Origin: Linanthus parryae
Taxonomy: Eukaryota; Streptophyta; Magnoliopsida; Ericales; Polemoniaceae
Reading direction: 5' to 3'
Assembly: GCA_023055425.1 (NCBI GenBank)
Contig: JALGPY010000008.1
Coordinates: 12,061,501-12,125,500, forward strand
Length of the DNA: 64,000 nucleotides
Below the pieces are notes generated by a model. It had not been told where the DNA came from. It saw only the letters and a program-made list of their open reading frames with translations, and ran no database searches. The position numbers were made by a program, and so were the translations under genes. How positions within the stretch are numbered: position 1 is the first letter of the stretch; each line of letters opens with the position of its first letter. Positions 40,566-52,153 of the stretch are shown here, one piece after another.

Positions 40566-43500
40566 CACTACTAGAAATAGGGGTTTTGTGGCTAATTTTT
40601 TTGTGGTGACTGTAAAAAGAGCCACAATAAACTTTTTTTTTTTGGCTGAAAAAGAAAACCGCCGCTTAAATAACCACAAAAGAATAAAAATGAGCAGGTC
40701 TTAAGTGAAATACGCTCAAATAACCCCGCCTTTTATTTTAGGGAGGTGGAGGAGTTTTTTATTTTTTTTTAAATAAGGGAGTTGGAGGAGTTAAACACTA
40801 TTCACGTCTCTTCCAGAAGAGACGGTCGCTCTGGGAGATTGGGATCCCTCTGGTTTGTCTATCGCTCTGCCAGAGAGACGATCGCCGCTTTCACTTTTCC
40901 CCTCTGGTCAAGACCACTACCACCACCGGCGACCATCATCAGCGGCCAATCGGCGTCTCGGACCAAGATCGTAAAAGATCTCCCCTCCTTCAAATCACAA
41001 AAAATCGACAACCTTTGACGGGTCGTTCATCTGTCACTTGTCTTTCAACTTTGACATCGACGGGCTCTCTCGTTCGGCCTGAATCGCCTGCTTCTTGAAC
41101 TTTTTGGTAGCTATCATCTCTCTTTGTCTCTCAGTCCATCTTTATTTTGCTGTTTTTTCCACCTACGTACTGTTTTTATTGTTGGTTCAACATTTCTAGG
41201 GTTCTTACAAAAGCCCTAATCTTATTAGAATGGGTAATTGGGGAATTCAGATATCCAGATTTGTTCAATTAAGTATGAATTAATATTGCTTTGGATAATA
41301 AGAGTTCCAATCCTTTGAAATTGTGTGATTTCCTTTCAATACACATGACAATCTTTGAAAGTTGTTTATGTAGTTCATGTATAAAGCTAGTATTTGAGGG
41401 AAAATACTTAAGAAAGTTGAGAAGAGCTAAATTGCCTGTGATGTATTCATTCTGGTTCTGCATGGTATGCTTTTGAAGAGCTAAATTGTGATTTACGCCA
41501 TTGACGGCGTCTTCTCTTCCGGCACCGGAGCCGCCGCCATTAATTTGGCATTGTCTGGGATTAGGTGGTGAAAGTAATCTTTGACCGATCTTTTATTAGT
41601 AGAACCCTACTGTTTTACTTTTTCCGCAAACTAAAACTGATTTTGTTTGGTAGTTCACTGATCTTTGGCAATTTATGTTATTTTTTCTGTCTACGAGTTT
41701 CGTTGATATGTAGTGGTTTTGGAGGTATGTTTTGACTTCTGAGTGATAAATGGATGAACATTTTACTTTGTTTTAGCTTTTTCTTAGTGTAGTTTGTCCT
41801 TGATATGACCTGGTGAGTTTGTGCTGATTCTCTCTACTATTTGAACGCTCTTGTCAATTAGTTTTGTTTCTGAGTTTGTGCTAATTATCTCTCTACTCTT
41901 TGAACTCTCTTTTTAAATATTCTATTTGTTCCTCGATAAAATGTATAATCTTTGGAGCCATTCAGCTGCACGGGTGGATCTTGCAGGGAAGCAAGTTGTG
42001 CTGCTTTGGTATACCTGAAAACACACTGGCACTCAACAAGGTAAATTTGAATTTCCCATGCGCTCTTTTTACTCTATTTTCCCACCTTTGACAGTTAAAT
42101 ATTGTAGTATTTAATTTCACGTTGTATGGTACTAAAAGTTAAGTAGTGGAATCTTTGATCATTGAATGAAAACGTAGTGTGTTTGATTTCGTCTTCCCTT
42201 TTTATTCTCTCTACGTTCCTCTTCCGATTCCAGGATTATCCGTACCACTATGTTTTTTGTAGATTTTAAGGGTCTAATTTGTGTTTAACCCTCTTGTGTA
42301 GTTCTAGATCCACAGATTTCATCGATTGCCCACTTGATGACACAATTTTGAGGTCAAAACGCTTGCTGGAGAAACAATCTAGGAGGGAGTCAAAACTGAA
42401 GTTTATGGTCGAAGAGGTGGTATTCCTAGAAGGTTAGATTTACGAAAGAAAAAGTGTGAACATATGACCCAAATGACTCTCTTTGGCTTTTCTTGCGAGG
42501 TGCCGAAACTACACGACTCTGACTGCAAAAGAAGACTCTGTATTGGTCGCTGCAATACAGGTCACTTTTGGCTCTGTTCTAAAAACATAATGAAATATGT
42601 CCAGTCATGAAAGCTCATATGTTCGCTATAACTTTTAGAGGAATTAAAGAGTAGGCTTCATGCTCAATTTGACCGTGAACCCCCTCTGGTTACGTGGGCT
42701 GCAGCTTTTGGGGTTAGTTGTCGAGACTTGAAAGCTCAGCTTCACCATGGTAACAGCAGTCTGGAGAAGATAATTCATGCTAATTTTCGTTTGGTGGTTC
42801 ATATTGCTAAACAATTTCAAGGAAAATGCCTCAGTCTTCAAGATTTGACGTAGGTAGAGTGGTAAACTGTTCCTCTCTTTGTTTTTGATGTAAACCTAGA
42901 TTTATAGATGGAGATGCTAGATCAGTTACTTCTTATGCAGATTCCATTGCTCGGATTATCTGAAGAACCAACAAAGTAGTGCCATGTTGTTCATCGGCGA
43001 ACTGTGAAGAGACATACGAGGTGTGTTTCAACTTTGTCACCACTCTATATTTATTATATTCACTTCCAATATATATATTTCAAAGATTGATTGATGTTCC
43101 CTGAGTAGTTAAAGAAACAAATCAATCCATTCTGAAACTCTCTAATCATGGGTAAGAATGCAATGGTTGGTTTCCTTGATAGACCTGACTAGTGTCTTCA
43201 ATAAGTGTTACTGAATGGCACTCTGGAACTTGTTACTCGGCAGTCGTCTAATTCTTAGCTGCTCCACAACAATTTCTTTGTCCCTGTTATTGAATTTTAT
43301 TGTTCACCAACCACTGTTGTAGAGGTTTGTAGAGACTGTAATCCTAAAACTAGTTTCAGAACTTCACTGTTCACACCCTTCCAATTCACTATTAGTTTCA
43401 CTTTTAGTAAAATATTTTGTTGATTTTGTGATTGAGTCAAATTATCCAGTGTATTATTTCAAATAAATAGCAACTGTTGTTTGTGCACTTCAAATTCTAT

Positions 43501-44451
43501 GGTTATCAAAATAGATTAAAATCACACTAATTTTGTTTCGACATCAAAAAGACTTCAAGAAGTTAGGATAAATTTCCAGTTAGGATTTGATTCAGGATGA
43601 GGCTTTATAATTTATGAAGTCTTAAATGGTGCTTCCATGATTGATATGAAGAAACTATTGCATTTGTAAGTGCTCCTTTATTGTCTGAGAAGGAATTCCA
43701 GTTAGTTTGTCCAGAATGAACAATGAAGTAGCTTCCCTTCAAAAGTTTCTCAAGGAAATTTTTTTGTGGGAAAGTTGCCAGGCCATGTTTGTTCCATTCT
43801 CGTACTGCTTCTCTCTTTGTTAGTACATCTTTTCTGACAAGGTCTTACATGATCTGAACATGTTACTTTGGTGATATGGCAGATTTGGTATATCGTGAGT
43901 CCACTTCAACTAATTTTCCGTCACTATATTTGAGTGGTTCTTTTCTTGATTTTTTTGGTTGACTCCACAGCTATGGATTTCATTTGAAACGAAGTGAAGA
44001 GCATCATTGATGTATTTTTGTTTCCGTAAGTTCGTTATATGTCCTCATTACCTTCAGCTTTTTTGTAGTGGAAATTATGTCTAGAAACGATTGCAACATA
44101 TTTACTGTATCAAATTCATGTGAGTGAAAGCTCTATCTAGAAGTACTGCACAATAGTTGCTGTGGTAAATTTCTTTTGTGGCTGGAGAACCATTTGTAAT
44201 GGCGGAAGGTTAGTGCCACCAATTAAATTAATTGGCGCCAAATATTAGCTTTTGTGGTAGGAAAAAGCAGCCGCATCAACCGCCACAAAAATTTTTTGTG
44301 GCGGAAGTGAACAGCCACTAAGTTTTATGACGGAGGCAGATGAGGCGGAAGCAAAACCGCCAAAAGTTCCGCCAGAAAAATTTTTTGTGGCGGTTTTGCA
44401 TGTATTTGTGGCGGTTTTCACCCGCCACAAAAACCATTATTTCTAGTAGTG
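40566..44451. mobile_element. CACTA (En/Spm-type) non-autonomous element at the D1/D2 junction
   Basis: 3886 bp. The left end is CACTACTAGAAATAGGGG; the right end read inwards is CACTACTAGAAATAATGG, giving a 14-base perfect terminal repeat. Subterminal regions carry many copies of TTTTTGTGGCGG or its complement (dense at 44160-44440), the usual transposase-binding arrangement. No transposase ORF is seen. The 3.3-kb interior (about 40780-44050) has no convincing gene; it may be captured host DNA. A 3-bp target duplication is not clean (caa against aaa). Confidence 0.85.
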
Positions 44452-44550
44452 AAACTAAATATTATTGATACGGCTACCCGTATCACACCATTTTCTCGCA
44501 GGTGAAGCGATTGCGACGAGCTCATCATTAGCCTTGATGGATGATGGATA

Positions 44551-45865
44551 TTAGTTGGTTGGCGGCAAAGGGTGCTCAGTCGTCTCGTACCTGAAGGTGT
44601 AGGGATTGACACCTTTGTAAACACCATCATGCATGTCGTAGGTTCTAATTTCCCCGGTTGTGAGACGGTCAGTCACCGTGTACGAATATGGAACGTCACA
44701 TCTACCTTGTGTGGCGACTTGAGTGACTACAATATGAGTCCTTGGTGGCACAGGGGCTTGGTGGGTACTCTCTTGTTCCTTTTCCTCTGTCTTTTCCTCA
44801 TTCCATTTGAAAGATCCTTCAACGGTGGCCGTTATTTGAACTTGTGCGTTTACTATTGTCAGAATCCCAGCACTGATTGTGTTTTGCACAGTCAGCGACG
44901 ACACAACAGAACGTTCAAAGGTCCTTTTATGAGTCTCTTTGCGCTTAAACGTGAGAGATGTTATTTGGGTTTGTGTAGTGTAGTTATAGGCCTCTTGGAT
45001 GGCCATTGACAGGACAGCTTCATCACGAATCATAGCGTCTGCAACGCGGTACTTGACGTTACAGATCGTCCTTTCAAGAACAGCCTCTTCCACAACCATT
45101 CTTCCTTCGAGGGTAATGGCGGAGATATTAGCATTCAGACAGTCACCCAGGTAGTTGGCGGTGAAACGCTTGCAGAAGAGGCCGTAGCTACACTGCGCAT
45201 ACCGATACTCCCGTCAGTAGCTTTGACGGGAATAAATTTGCAGACGTCGCGCGTGGGGGCGGGCAAGGCAGTGGACTCACTCCCAAAGATCCAGTTAGAT
45301 TCGACGAGCTCCGAGAACTTGCCTGTTGCTTTGGACTTAACCATAACGCTTCCGTCACCATTGGGGAAGATCTCGTGTACTACGGTCGGGTCAGCAACGT
45401 CGGTGGCGTCAAAACTTAGGACTGGCATATAAATTAAGGGGGCCTTTAGAGAACGGAGCGAGCCGCCAGGTACCTCTCGCTCTCTCCCTGGAAACACACC
45501 TCTTTGGGTAATGTCACCAGCGAATCCCAATTGATGACCACGAAGTTGGTGACACCGGGTGATTCCGATCTTGCTACTTGGAGCAGACGGTATTGATACG
45601 CGGGAGACGTGCCAATGAACCTGTTGGTTTGCGTCATCTTTAAGGTGATAATGTTGCGACAATTATCGACAAAGGCCAGCTGGACCAAGGTACATGACCA
45701 GCTAGAGGTGTCTTCGTTGGGTTCAGCAGTGGCGGCTTTGATATAGTTGGAACTGGAAGACTCCTTAACCCAATATTTGTTGTTCAAACAGCTTCTGATA
45801 TTGAACCATCCTTCATTCCCAGGTGTTTTGGCTCTCTCCAATTCAAATTTGCAGCTGGGGCTCAA
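44551..45865 (-). pseudogene. Amaranthin-like lectin with aerolysin-like C-terminal domain, truncated and frameshifted
   Basis: Read on the minus strand: 45865-45446 is the first beta-trefoil (agglutinin) domain; after a frame change near 45450 a second trefoil follows (to about 45200, with the DPTVVHEIF strand); after another change near 45200 the frame enters the GDCLNANIS / VKYRVADA linker and an ETX/MTX2-aerolysin-like beta-pore domain with alternating polar residues (45099-44554), then a stop. Lectin-aerolysin fusions are known in plants and are thought to act in defence at membranes. The start codon, promoter and first strand are deleted, and two frameshifts interrupt it, so no functional product is expected. 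Confidence 0.75.
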
Positions 45866-45870
45866 ATTTG

Positions 45871-46058
45871 AATAGTAAATTGATGTAATTTTTTGATAAT
45901 TTCTTCATTGTGTTGTAGAGTAAAATTTCTTCTATGATATGGTGAAAAAATTATAAAAAAATAGTATTATTTTGCTATTCAAATCACCCGATCAAAGTGA
46001 CCAATATACAAGTTAATTAAAAGTCAAATAGAAAAAAAATTATTAAAAATCGTATTAT
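45871..46058. mobile_element. Fold-back MITE, copy 2, left arm truncated
   Basis: Matches 7248-7404. The deletion that removed the lectin start ends inside its left arm. Confidence 0.65.
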
Positions 46059-46299
46059 TTTGCTCTATAATGCACTCGTTCGATGCACTAATTGCTTCAG
46101 GACGGAACTACCTGTATAGTGGCAGGGGCAGTTAAAAATCGTATTATTTTGCTCTATTATTTTGGTAATTAATGATTTTCCCGAATTACCCTCTCATATA
46201 CGTGTTAATTTAATCCCAAAAACAGACATAAACAATTTAGGGACACAAATTAAACCCCAATCCCTTCATTGGAATAACATGAATGTAAGGAATTGAAAT

Positions 46300-46876
46300 T
46301 AGGGATGGCAACGGGTCGGATCCGGATCGGATCAGGCTAGATCCGATCCAGATCCGACTAGGAGAAATGGGATCCAGATCCGATCCAGATCCGTTCGGAT
46401 CATCCCCGGATTCGGATCAGATCGGATCGGGTTTCATCCAGCTGATCCAAATCCAATCCGTAGATCCATATAATACGTGGTCGGATCGGATTCGGATCGG
46501 ATCCGACTTGGGTTTGCAATAAAATACAAAAAATAACATTAGAAATAAACACTATTTCATACGCTAAGGCATGTTCGCAAGTGATGAAGCCTAAAACACA
46601 ACATAAATAGCTTTGTAGGTTGGAATTACTATTGTATTCTTTTTGGAAGTGAAAGTGGGAGGTAATATGAATATATTTGTAAAGCACACATATACGTCGG
46701 ATCGGATCGGAACCCGGTGGATCTGCCCTTAGATCCAAATCCAGATCCAAATCCGATCGGATCTGGCTTTCCAGATCCAAATCCGGTCCATTTTCAATTG
46801 GATCGGATTCAGATCTGATCCATTCGGCCCGGATCGCTCGGATCACAGATCGGATCGGACCATATTGCCATCCTTA
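46300..46876. mobile_element. Non-autonomous hAT element (MITE), family 2
   Basis: 577 bp between perfect 8-bp duplications attgaaat (46292-46299 and 46877-46884). The ends are TAGGGATGGCAAC and TTGCCATCCTTA, inverted. Both subterminal parts consist of dense GGATCGGATC/GGATCCGG-type repeats; the centre is AT-rich. No transposase. The paralogous D1 site at 8112-8119 is empty. Confidence 0.92.
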
Positions 46877-46884
46877 ATTGAAAT

Positions 46885-47299
46885 CAATAGATGAATCAGA
46901 CTGCAATTCCGAGAATTTTCATCAAACAAGGAATAGTTCGCCAACTAAACCATTTTCAAGCTGCTGAATGTTTCTGTACCACAACAACTGAATTGAGCAA
47001 TAGAATTATATAACTACGACATCCTCTCTCCATCACGGAAACCTCAAACCCGATCAAATCTAAACCATTGACAACCCAAACAAGCCGTTCGCTGTCGCTT
47101 AACCATTGACACCTAAGTAGAACATCCGTTAAAGCTGGCCACAAATCGCAAGTTAACATGCATAATTAAACAAACAATCTCAAAAAATTAAACCAAATTC
47201 TTCAATGACCCCCACGAGCCTAACCATATATAACCATCCCTAAGCCAATTACCCTGAAATAAGGAAACTTAGAATCCAATCTAATCGCTACTCGCTAGT
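46885..47299. other. Non-coding duplicated flank (D2), left
   Basis: No gene seen; matches 8120-8532. Confidence 0.7.
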
Positions 47300-47304
47300 G
47301 TGGT

Positions 47305-47711
47305 TGTTGGTGTCTTGATTTCTTAGTAGGCAAGAAAAGGAAAAGTCAAAGAAGATGAACATTAGGAAACAAAACAATTTGGAAACAAGATGTGAGGCGG
47401 TGGTGCATGTGGCTGGCAATACCACCGTCCCCACTCTTTCACGTGTATAAAAGGAATTCCTTTGTTCTCATAATGCATACACACACAACACAGGGGATAG
47501 GTGAAAGCTAGTTCATAGCAACAATATTTGTTTGCTAGCGTGAGCTTTTTCAGTGTGTGTCTGAGTGGTTGTACCGTGTGCGTTTCTCTCTAATAAAATC
47601 GGGGTTTTCGGTCATGGAGGTAGCTAGCTAATCACTAGTGAACCACGTTAATACTTGTGTTCTTGTTCATCATTATTATTATCGTTCTCAAGCTAGGTCC
47701 AGATCATAACA
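47305..47711 (+). repeat. TR-GAG 5' LTR (D2)
   Basis: 407 bp, edge-type (CTAATAAAATCGGGG), TATAAAAG box at about 47446. Confidence 0.92.
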
Positions 47712-47714
47712 AAC

Positions 47715-47812
47715 TGGTATCAGAGCCTGGTTAAGGGGATCGCCAGTTTTAACAAACTGGTATCAGATCATGGTTAAGGGGATCGCCAGTTTTAACAAAC
47801 TCATATCAAAGC
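47715..47812 (+). promoter_or_regulatory. Triplicated primer-binding site (D2)
   Basis: Sites at 47715 (TGGTATCAGAGC), 47758 (TGGTATCAGATC) and 47801 (TCATATCAAAGC, decayed). 43-base period, so the triplication is older than the D1/D2 split. Confidence 0.9.
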
Positions 47813-47951
47813 TTGGCTTGCGGTGTTCCAAGATCAAGGTGATGCTATAGGGATAGGGTTTCACAATCCATGAAATGCATAGATAGGGTTTCGCGATCAA
47901 GGTGGAGCACACGTTCGGGGTTACGGATCTGAACTAGGAGCTACAGAGAAG

Positions 47952-48714
47952 ATGACCGGGGGGATGACCAAGATCGACAAGTTCACGGGGAGAAACAACT
48001 TCAGCTTATGGCAGATCAAGGTACGTGCTTTGTTGAAGCATCAATGCATGTGGTTGCCAATGGCGGAAGAAAAAGAGGGGGCTTTGACAACCACCAAGGA
48101 GTACAAGACGATGGAGGAAAGAGCAGACTCTACGATCATGTTGTGCTTGGTAGAAGACGTGATCACAGAGGTTGCGGATCAAGAGACGGCTGAAGGACTA
48201 TGGAACAAGTTGGAGAGCCTCTAGAAAACGAAGTCGCTCACCAACAAGTTGATGTTGAAGCAGCAGCTGTTTGGTTTACGCATGGGGGAAGGTACGGATC
48301 TAAGAGATCACTTGGATCGTCTTAATACTATTTTGCTTGAGTTTCGAAACAGTAATGAGAAGATAAGTGATGAAGATGCCGCACTGATTTTGTTGGTGTC
48401 TCTACCACCGTCTTATGAGGAGTTTATGCAGTTTGCTTGTGCTGGAAAAGAGACTCTCACGTTGGAGGAGGTGAGATCTTCTCTTCACACAAGGGACATG
48501 CGGCGCGTATGGGGAGTACGACGTTCCGGGTTCGGGCGCATTCATGATGTCCAAAGGGGGTTATGGTAAGAGGAAGAACAAGGGTTCTAAGTTGCCATAC
48601 GACGTCTGTGAACTGTGTAAAGAGAGGGGTCACTGGAAGAGGGAGTGTCCGAAGAAGGCATCTGCAGATCTGGCTGTAGATGCAACAGCTTCAAAGATCA
48701 ACTATGTCCTCTAG
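47952..48714 (+). pseudogene. TR-GAG gag (D2), broken
   Basis: Here the start reads MTGGMTKIDKFTG in one frame, because six bases, not five, separate ATGACC from the second ATG. A TAG at 48222-48224 (Tyr codon in other copies) and an 8-bp deletion near 48505 break the gene. The zinc knuckle CELCKERGHWKREC and the family stop at 48712-48714 are still visible. Edge subtype. Confidence 0.85.
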
Positions 48715-49240
48715 GCCCCGTTGGGGGGCATGAAATTCGTGCTCTTGACGAGGAGGCGAATGTGGCAAGGGGGAGTCTTTGACGAGGGACACGACACGTG
48801 TGAGACGTGCAAGGGGGCGTGTAGGAGACACAAAGGGGCGATATTGCAGGAATTTGGTCAGAATTGGAGAAATCTCGCAAAACGTTGCAGGAATTCAGGG
48901 GGAATTAGAGCAACGTGCTGGGGGGTTTGTTGTAGGGACTCGGTGGGAGTCAGTACAATAAACGAATTTGTTGTAGGAACTCAGTGGGAGTTGGAAAAAC
49001 GAACAAGGGTTTCGATTGCAGGAACGCGGCCGTAGTTGGAGCATCGATAGGGTTCGATTGCAGGAACTAGACGGGAGTTGGCACATCGCTGGGGGGGACT
49101 CATTGCAGGAACTTGGCAAAGTTGGAGCAACTTGTGACGAGGGTTTCGCATACAGATGCGAAACGTTTGGGGTTCATTATTTGAGAGAAGCATCGCTTCA
49201 GGTTCGGGTTGCTGAGATGATTCAAGACAAGGTGGAGATT

Positions 49241-49638
49241 TGTTGGTGTCTTGATTTATTAGTAGGCAAGAAAAGGAAAAGTCAAAGAAGATGAACATTA
49301 GGAACAAACCAGTTTGGAAACAAGATGTGAGGCGGTGGTGCATGTGGCTGGCAATACCACCGTCCCCACTCTTGCATGTGTATAAAAGGAATTCCTTTGT
49401 TCTCATAATGCATACACACACAACACAGGGGATAGGTGAAAGCTAGTGCATAGCGACAATATTTGTTTGCTAGCTTTCAGTGTGTGTCTGAGTGGTTGTA
49501 CCCGGTGCGTTTCTCTCTAATAAAATCGGGATTTTGGGTCATGGAGGTAGCTAGCTAATCACTAGTTAACCACGTTAATACTTGTGTTCTTGTTCATCAT
49601 TATTTTTATCGTTCTCACGCTAGGTCCAGATCATAACA
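49241..49638 (+). repeat. TR-GAG 3' LTR (D2)
   Basis: 398 bp. It lacks about nine bases in the GCTAGCGTGAGCTTTTTC region compared with the 5' LTR. Confidence 0.9.
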
Positions 49639-49643
49639 GTGGT

Positions 49644-50121
49644 AGTCAAACTAATGAACCTACACTCATTAAATGCATCCCCTTTATTCACCACATGGTT
49701 TTGATCTCTGGTTTGGGTTCTTCAATTGGGCACTAATGAACCTACAATCGAAAGTTTGAAGACTTGATAACGAGTATATGTATTTTTGAAGGGTAATCTG
49801 GGTAAAAATCTATTTGCTAATAGAGAATCAAACGGAATTCTAACAAATCAAACCATAAGTAATCAATTTGAAACTTTTAAAAACACAAGTTACTAGAATG
49901 GACAACCCTCAAACCACAGGTTACTATTTTGAAATTAAACCAAGTATTTTTTATGAAATTGAGGTTAGTTTTGCTTAGAATTATTTCATTTTATGAATAA
50001 TTTATCATTTTAGTGAGAAAAACGGTATCTTATTGGAAATTCATAAAGATATCGTTTTACCTTGGCCCCCCCTATAAAAAAATTCTGGATCCGTGTCTCA
50101 TCCAACAAACTTGAGCATTGG

Positions 50122-50175
<54 letters not shown>

Positions 50176-50885
50176 GAGTCCAAACAATCACATTATTGCT
50201 TCAGCGTCTCCAACCATGCACACAAACTCTCATTTGAGTAGTATCTCCGTATACTAGCTCTCTATATGTATCACAACATTTCTTCTTTCAATATCAACTA
50301 CCAAACTAATTAGTTAGTACATTTCACTATACATATAGATATACATATCAATAACTTTTACAATCGCATATATGTTTCACTTCTTCGGTTATGTTACAAA
50401 CTTTTTCTTCATCCTCGCTTTGTGAATGGAACTATTTTACTATTTAGAATAACAAGCAAGTTGTTAGATAGGGTTCCGAGTCTCAAAAGTTAAACAGTGC
50501 CGCCATCAAACATTGTAGTATATCTTCTTTTGCATATTTATATTAAATATACATATTATATGTATACCAAAACAAAGATGTGACTTTCTATTAACCACCT
50601 AAAAATAAATATTCTATCTTTCAAAAAAAAATCTCTACTCAAAGGAAAAAATATATTCTCAAATCAAAGATAGAAGCTAAAAGTTTATGCTGAAATAATT
50701 TTGATTAATATTCTTCTTCTTTTGATTGCTAGTATTATTCTTTGTCAAAGTTAGATATATTCCAATGTGATATGTTCGATCACATTATTACTTGAGCATA
50801 TTGATCAACTCCCAATTTAATAAGTTCTTCATAGACTATGATGCTCCCTTTAGTTTGTGCTTTATATCTAGTTTCGTTGTTACTG
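49644..50885. other. Non-coding duplicated flank (D2), middle
   Basis: Matches 36864-38110. (AT)n at 50129-50170 replaces the mixed TA/TG tract of D1. No gene. Confidence 0.7.
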
Positions 50886-50890
50886 CACTT

Positions 50891-51231
50891 TGTTGAGTTG
50901 GTGCCTTGAATTAGTCAAAGGCGGCCAAACACTCTGTTTCCAAATTTTATTCGGAAACATTGGAAGTCAAAGGCATTGGAGGATTAGTTGGGAAACAAGT
51001 TGTTTCGAAATCGGATTTGGAAATTTTAGGGATTTCCTAGCACTATATAAAGAACCTAGTAGTCACATTATTAGGTATGCAAAAACAATCTTGTAGTCTT
51101 GTTCCCCTTAAGTGAATAAAGGGTGCTTTTTCGCCGTGGAGGTAGTTAGCAAATATTTTGCTAGCGAACCTCGTAAAATACTCGTGTTCTTCTTTATTCG
51201 TTCATTGTTCGTGAGGTGGTTTGACATAACA
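50891..51231 (+). repeat. Copia C 5' LTR
   Basis: 341 bp, TGTTGAGTTGG to GACATAACA, with CTATATAAAG as TATA box at about 51044. The primer site TGGTATCAAAGC at 51235-51246 has one mismatch to the initiator-Met-tRNA consensus. Confidence 0.92.
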
Positions 51232-51379
51232 AACTGGTATCAAAGCTCGGGTTTGGCGGTGCTTCAAGATCAAGATCAAGGCGGAGCAAAGCTAAGGTTT
51301 CACAACTTGGTGAAATCAAAGCTAGGGTTTTGCGATCTAAGTGGAGCACGCGACTAGAGTTCAAGATCCACCAAGAACG

Positions 51380-52153
51380 ATGTCCGGATTGATGTTGAAG
51401 ATCGACATGTTCACAGGAGGGAACAAATTCAGTCTGTGGAAGATGAAGATGGAGGCTTTGCTCAAATCGCAAGGCTTGTGGGCACCTTTGACCGCGGACA
51501 AGGGAGGCATGAATGTTTCATCATCGGAGTTCAAGGTATTGGAGGAGAAGGCACACGCAACAATTATGTTGTGCTTATCGGATGAAGTGATCATCGAGGT
51601 CGCAGATCAGAAGCAAGCAGCAGGTCTTTGGCTCAAGTTGGAGAGTCTCTACATGACGAAGAGTCTCACTAGCAAGTTGATGCTAAAGCAAAGGCTCTTT
51701 ACTTTGGCGATGTTCGAAGGTACGATTCTCAAGGACCATCTTGATCAATTAAATACAATTCTTTTAGACTTGCGTAATATTGGCGAGAAGGTGGGCGATG
51801 AGGATGCCGCACTCTTTTTATTGATATCGTTACCTCCATCATACGAGAACTTCGTTCAGTCGTTCATAGTGAACAAGGATGACTTATCCCTAGAGGAGGT
51901 CAGATCGGTGCTTCATGCTAGGGAAATGTGCCATAAGGGTGCATGCATAGGTACAGAGGACCATGCTTCCGGACTGATGGCAACGGGAGGAAGCAAGAAG
52001 GGTAAGAAGAACAAGAAGAAACAGTTCTCAGGTTCTAAGTTACCCAAGGATGTTTGTGCCTTTTGCAAGAAAAAGGGGGCACTGGAAGAGAGATTGCCCG
52101 AAACGAGGTCAACAGGGGCAGAATGGATCCGCAGCCGTAGCAGAACAAGGTAA
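51380..52153 (+). CDS. Copia C gag
   Basis: ATG at 51380 (MSGLMLKIDMFTGG). UBN2-type gag domain with FSLWKMKMEALLK, LMLKQRLFTLAMFEGT, LLISLPPSYENFVQS and EEVRSVLHAREM, parallel to the TR-GAG gag. It carries a Lys-rich linker and the first half of a zinc knuckle (CAFCKKKG). One extra base in AAAAAGGGGG (52067-52076) throws the frame off in the middle of the knuckle, so the last 27 residues are spurious; the proper continuation is in the next frame. Confidence 0.85.
   Translation: MSGLMLKIDMFTGGNKFSLWKMKMEALLKSQGLWAPLTADKGGMNVSSSEFKVLEEKAHATIMLCLSDEVIIEVADQKQAAGLWLKLESLYMTKSLTSKLMLKQRLFTLAMFEGTILKDHLDQLNTILLDLRNIGEKVGDEDAALFLLISLPPSYENFVQSFIVNKDDLSLEEVRSVLHAREMCHKGACIGTEDHASGLMATGGSKKGKKNKKKQFSGSKLPKDVCAFCKKKGALEERLPETRSTGAEWIRSRSRTR

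Larger units (their letters stand above)
47305..49638 (+). mobile_element. Single TR-GAG element (D2), complete LTR-gag-LTR
   Basis: LTRs at 47305-47711 and 49241-49638, with an internal unit of 1529 bp. The target duplication gtggt is perfect (47300-47304 and 49639-49643) and is the same one as in D1, so one insertion predates the segmental duplication. Confidence 0.93.

Noticed and set aside
44572..45009. Plus-strand ORF opposite the lectin C-terminal domain
   Set aside because: Shadow of the minus-strand aerolysin-like domain.
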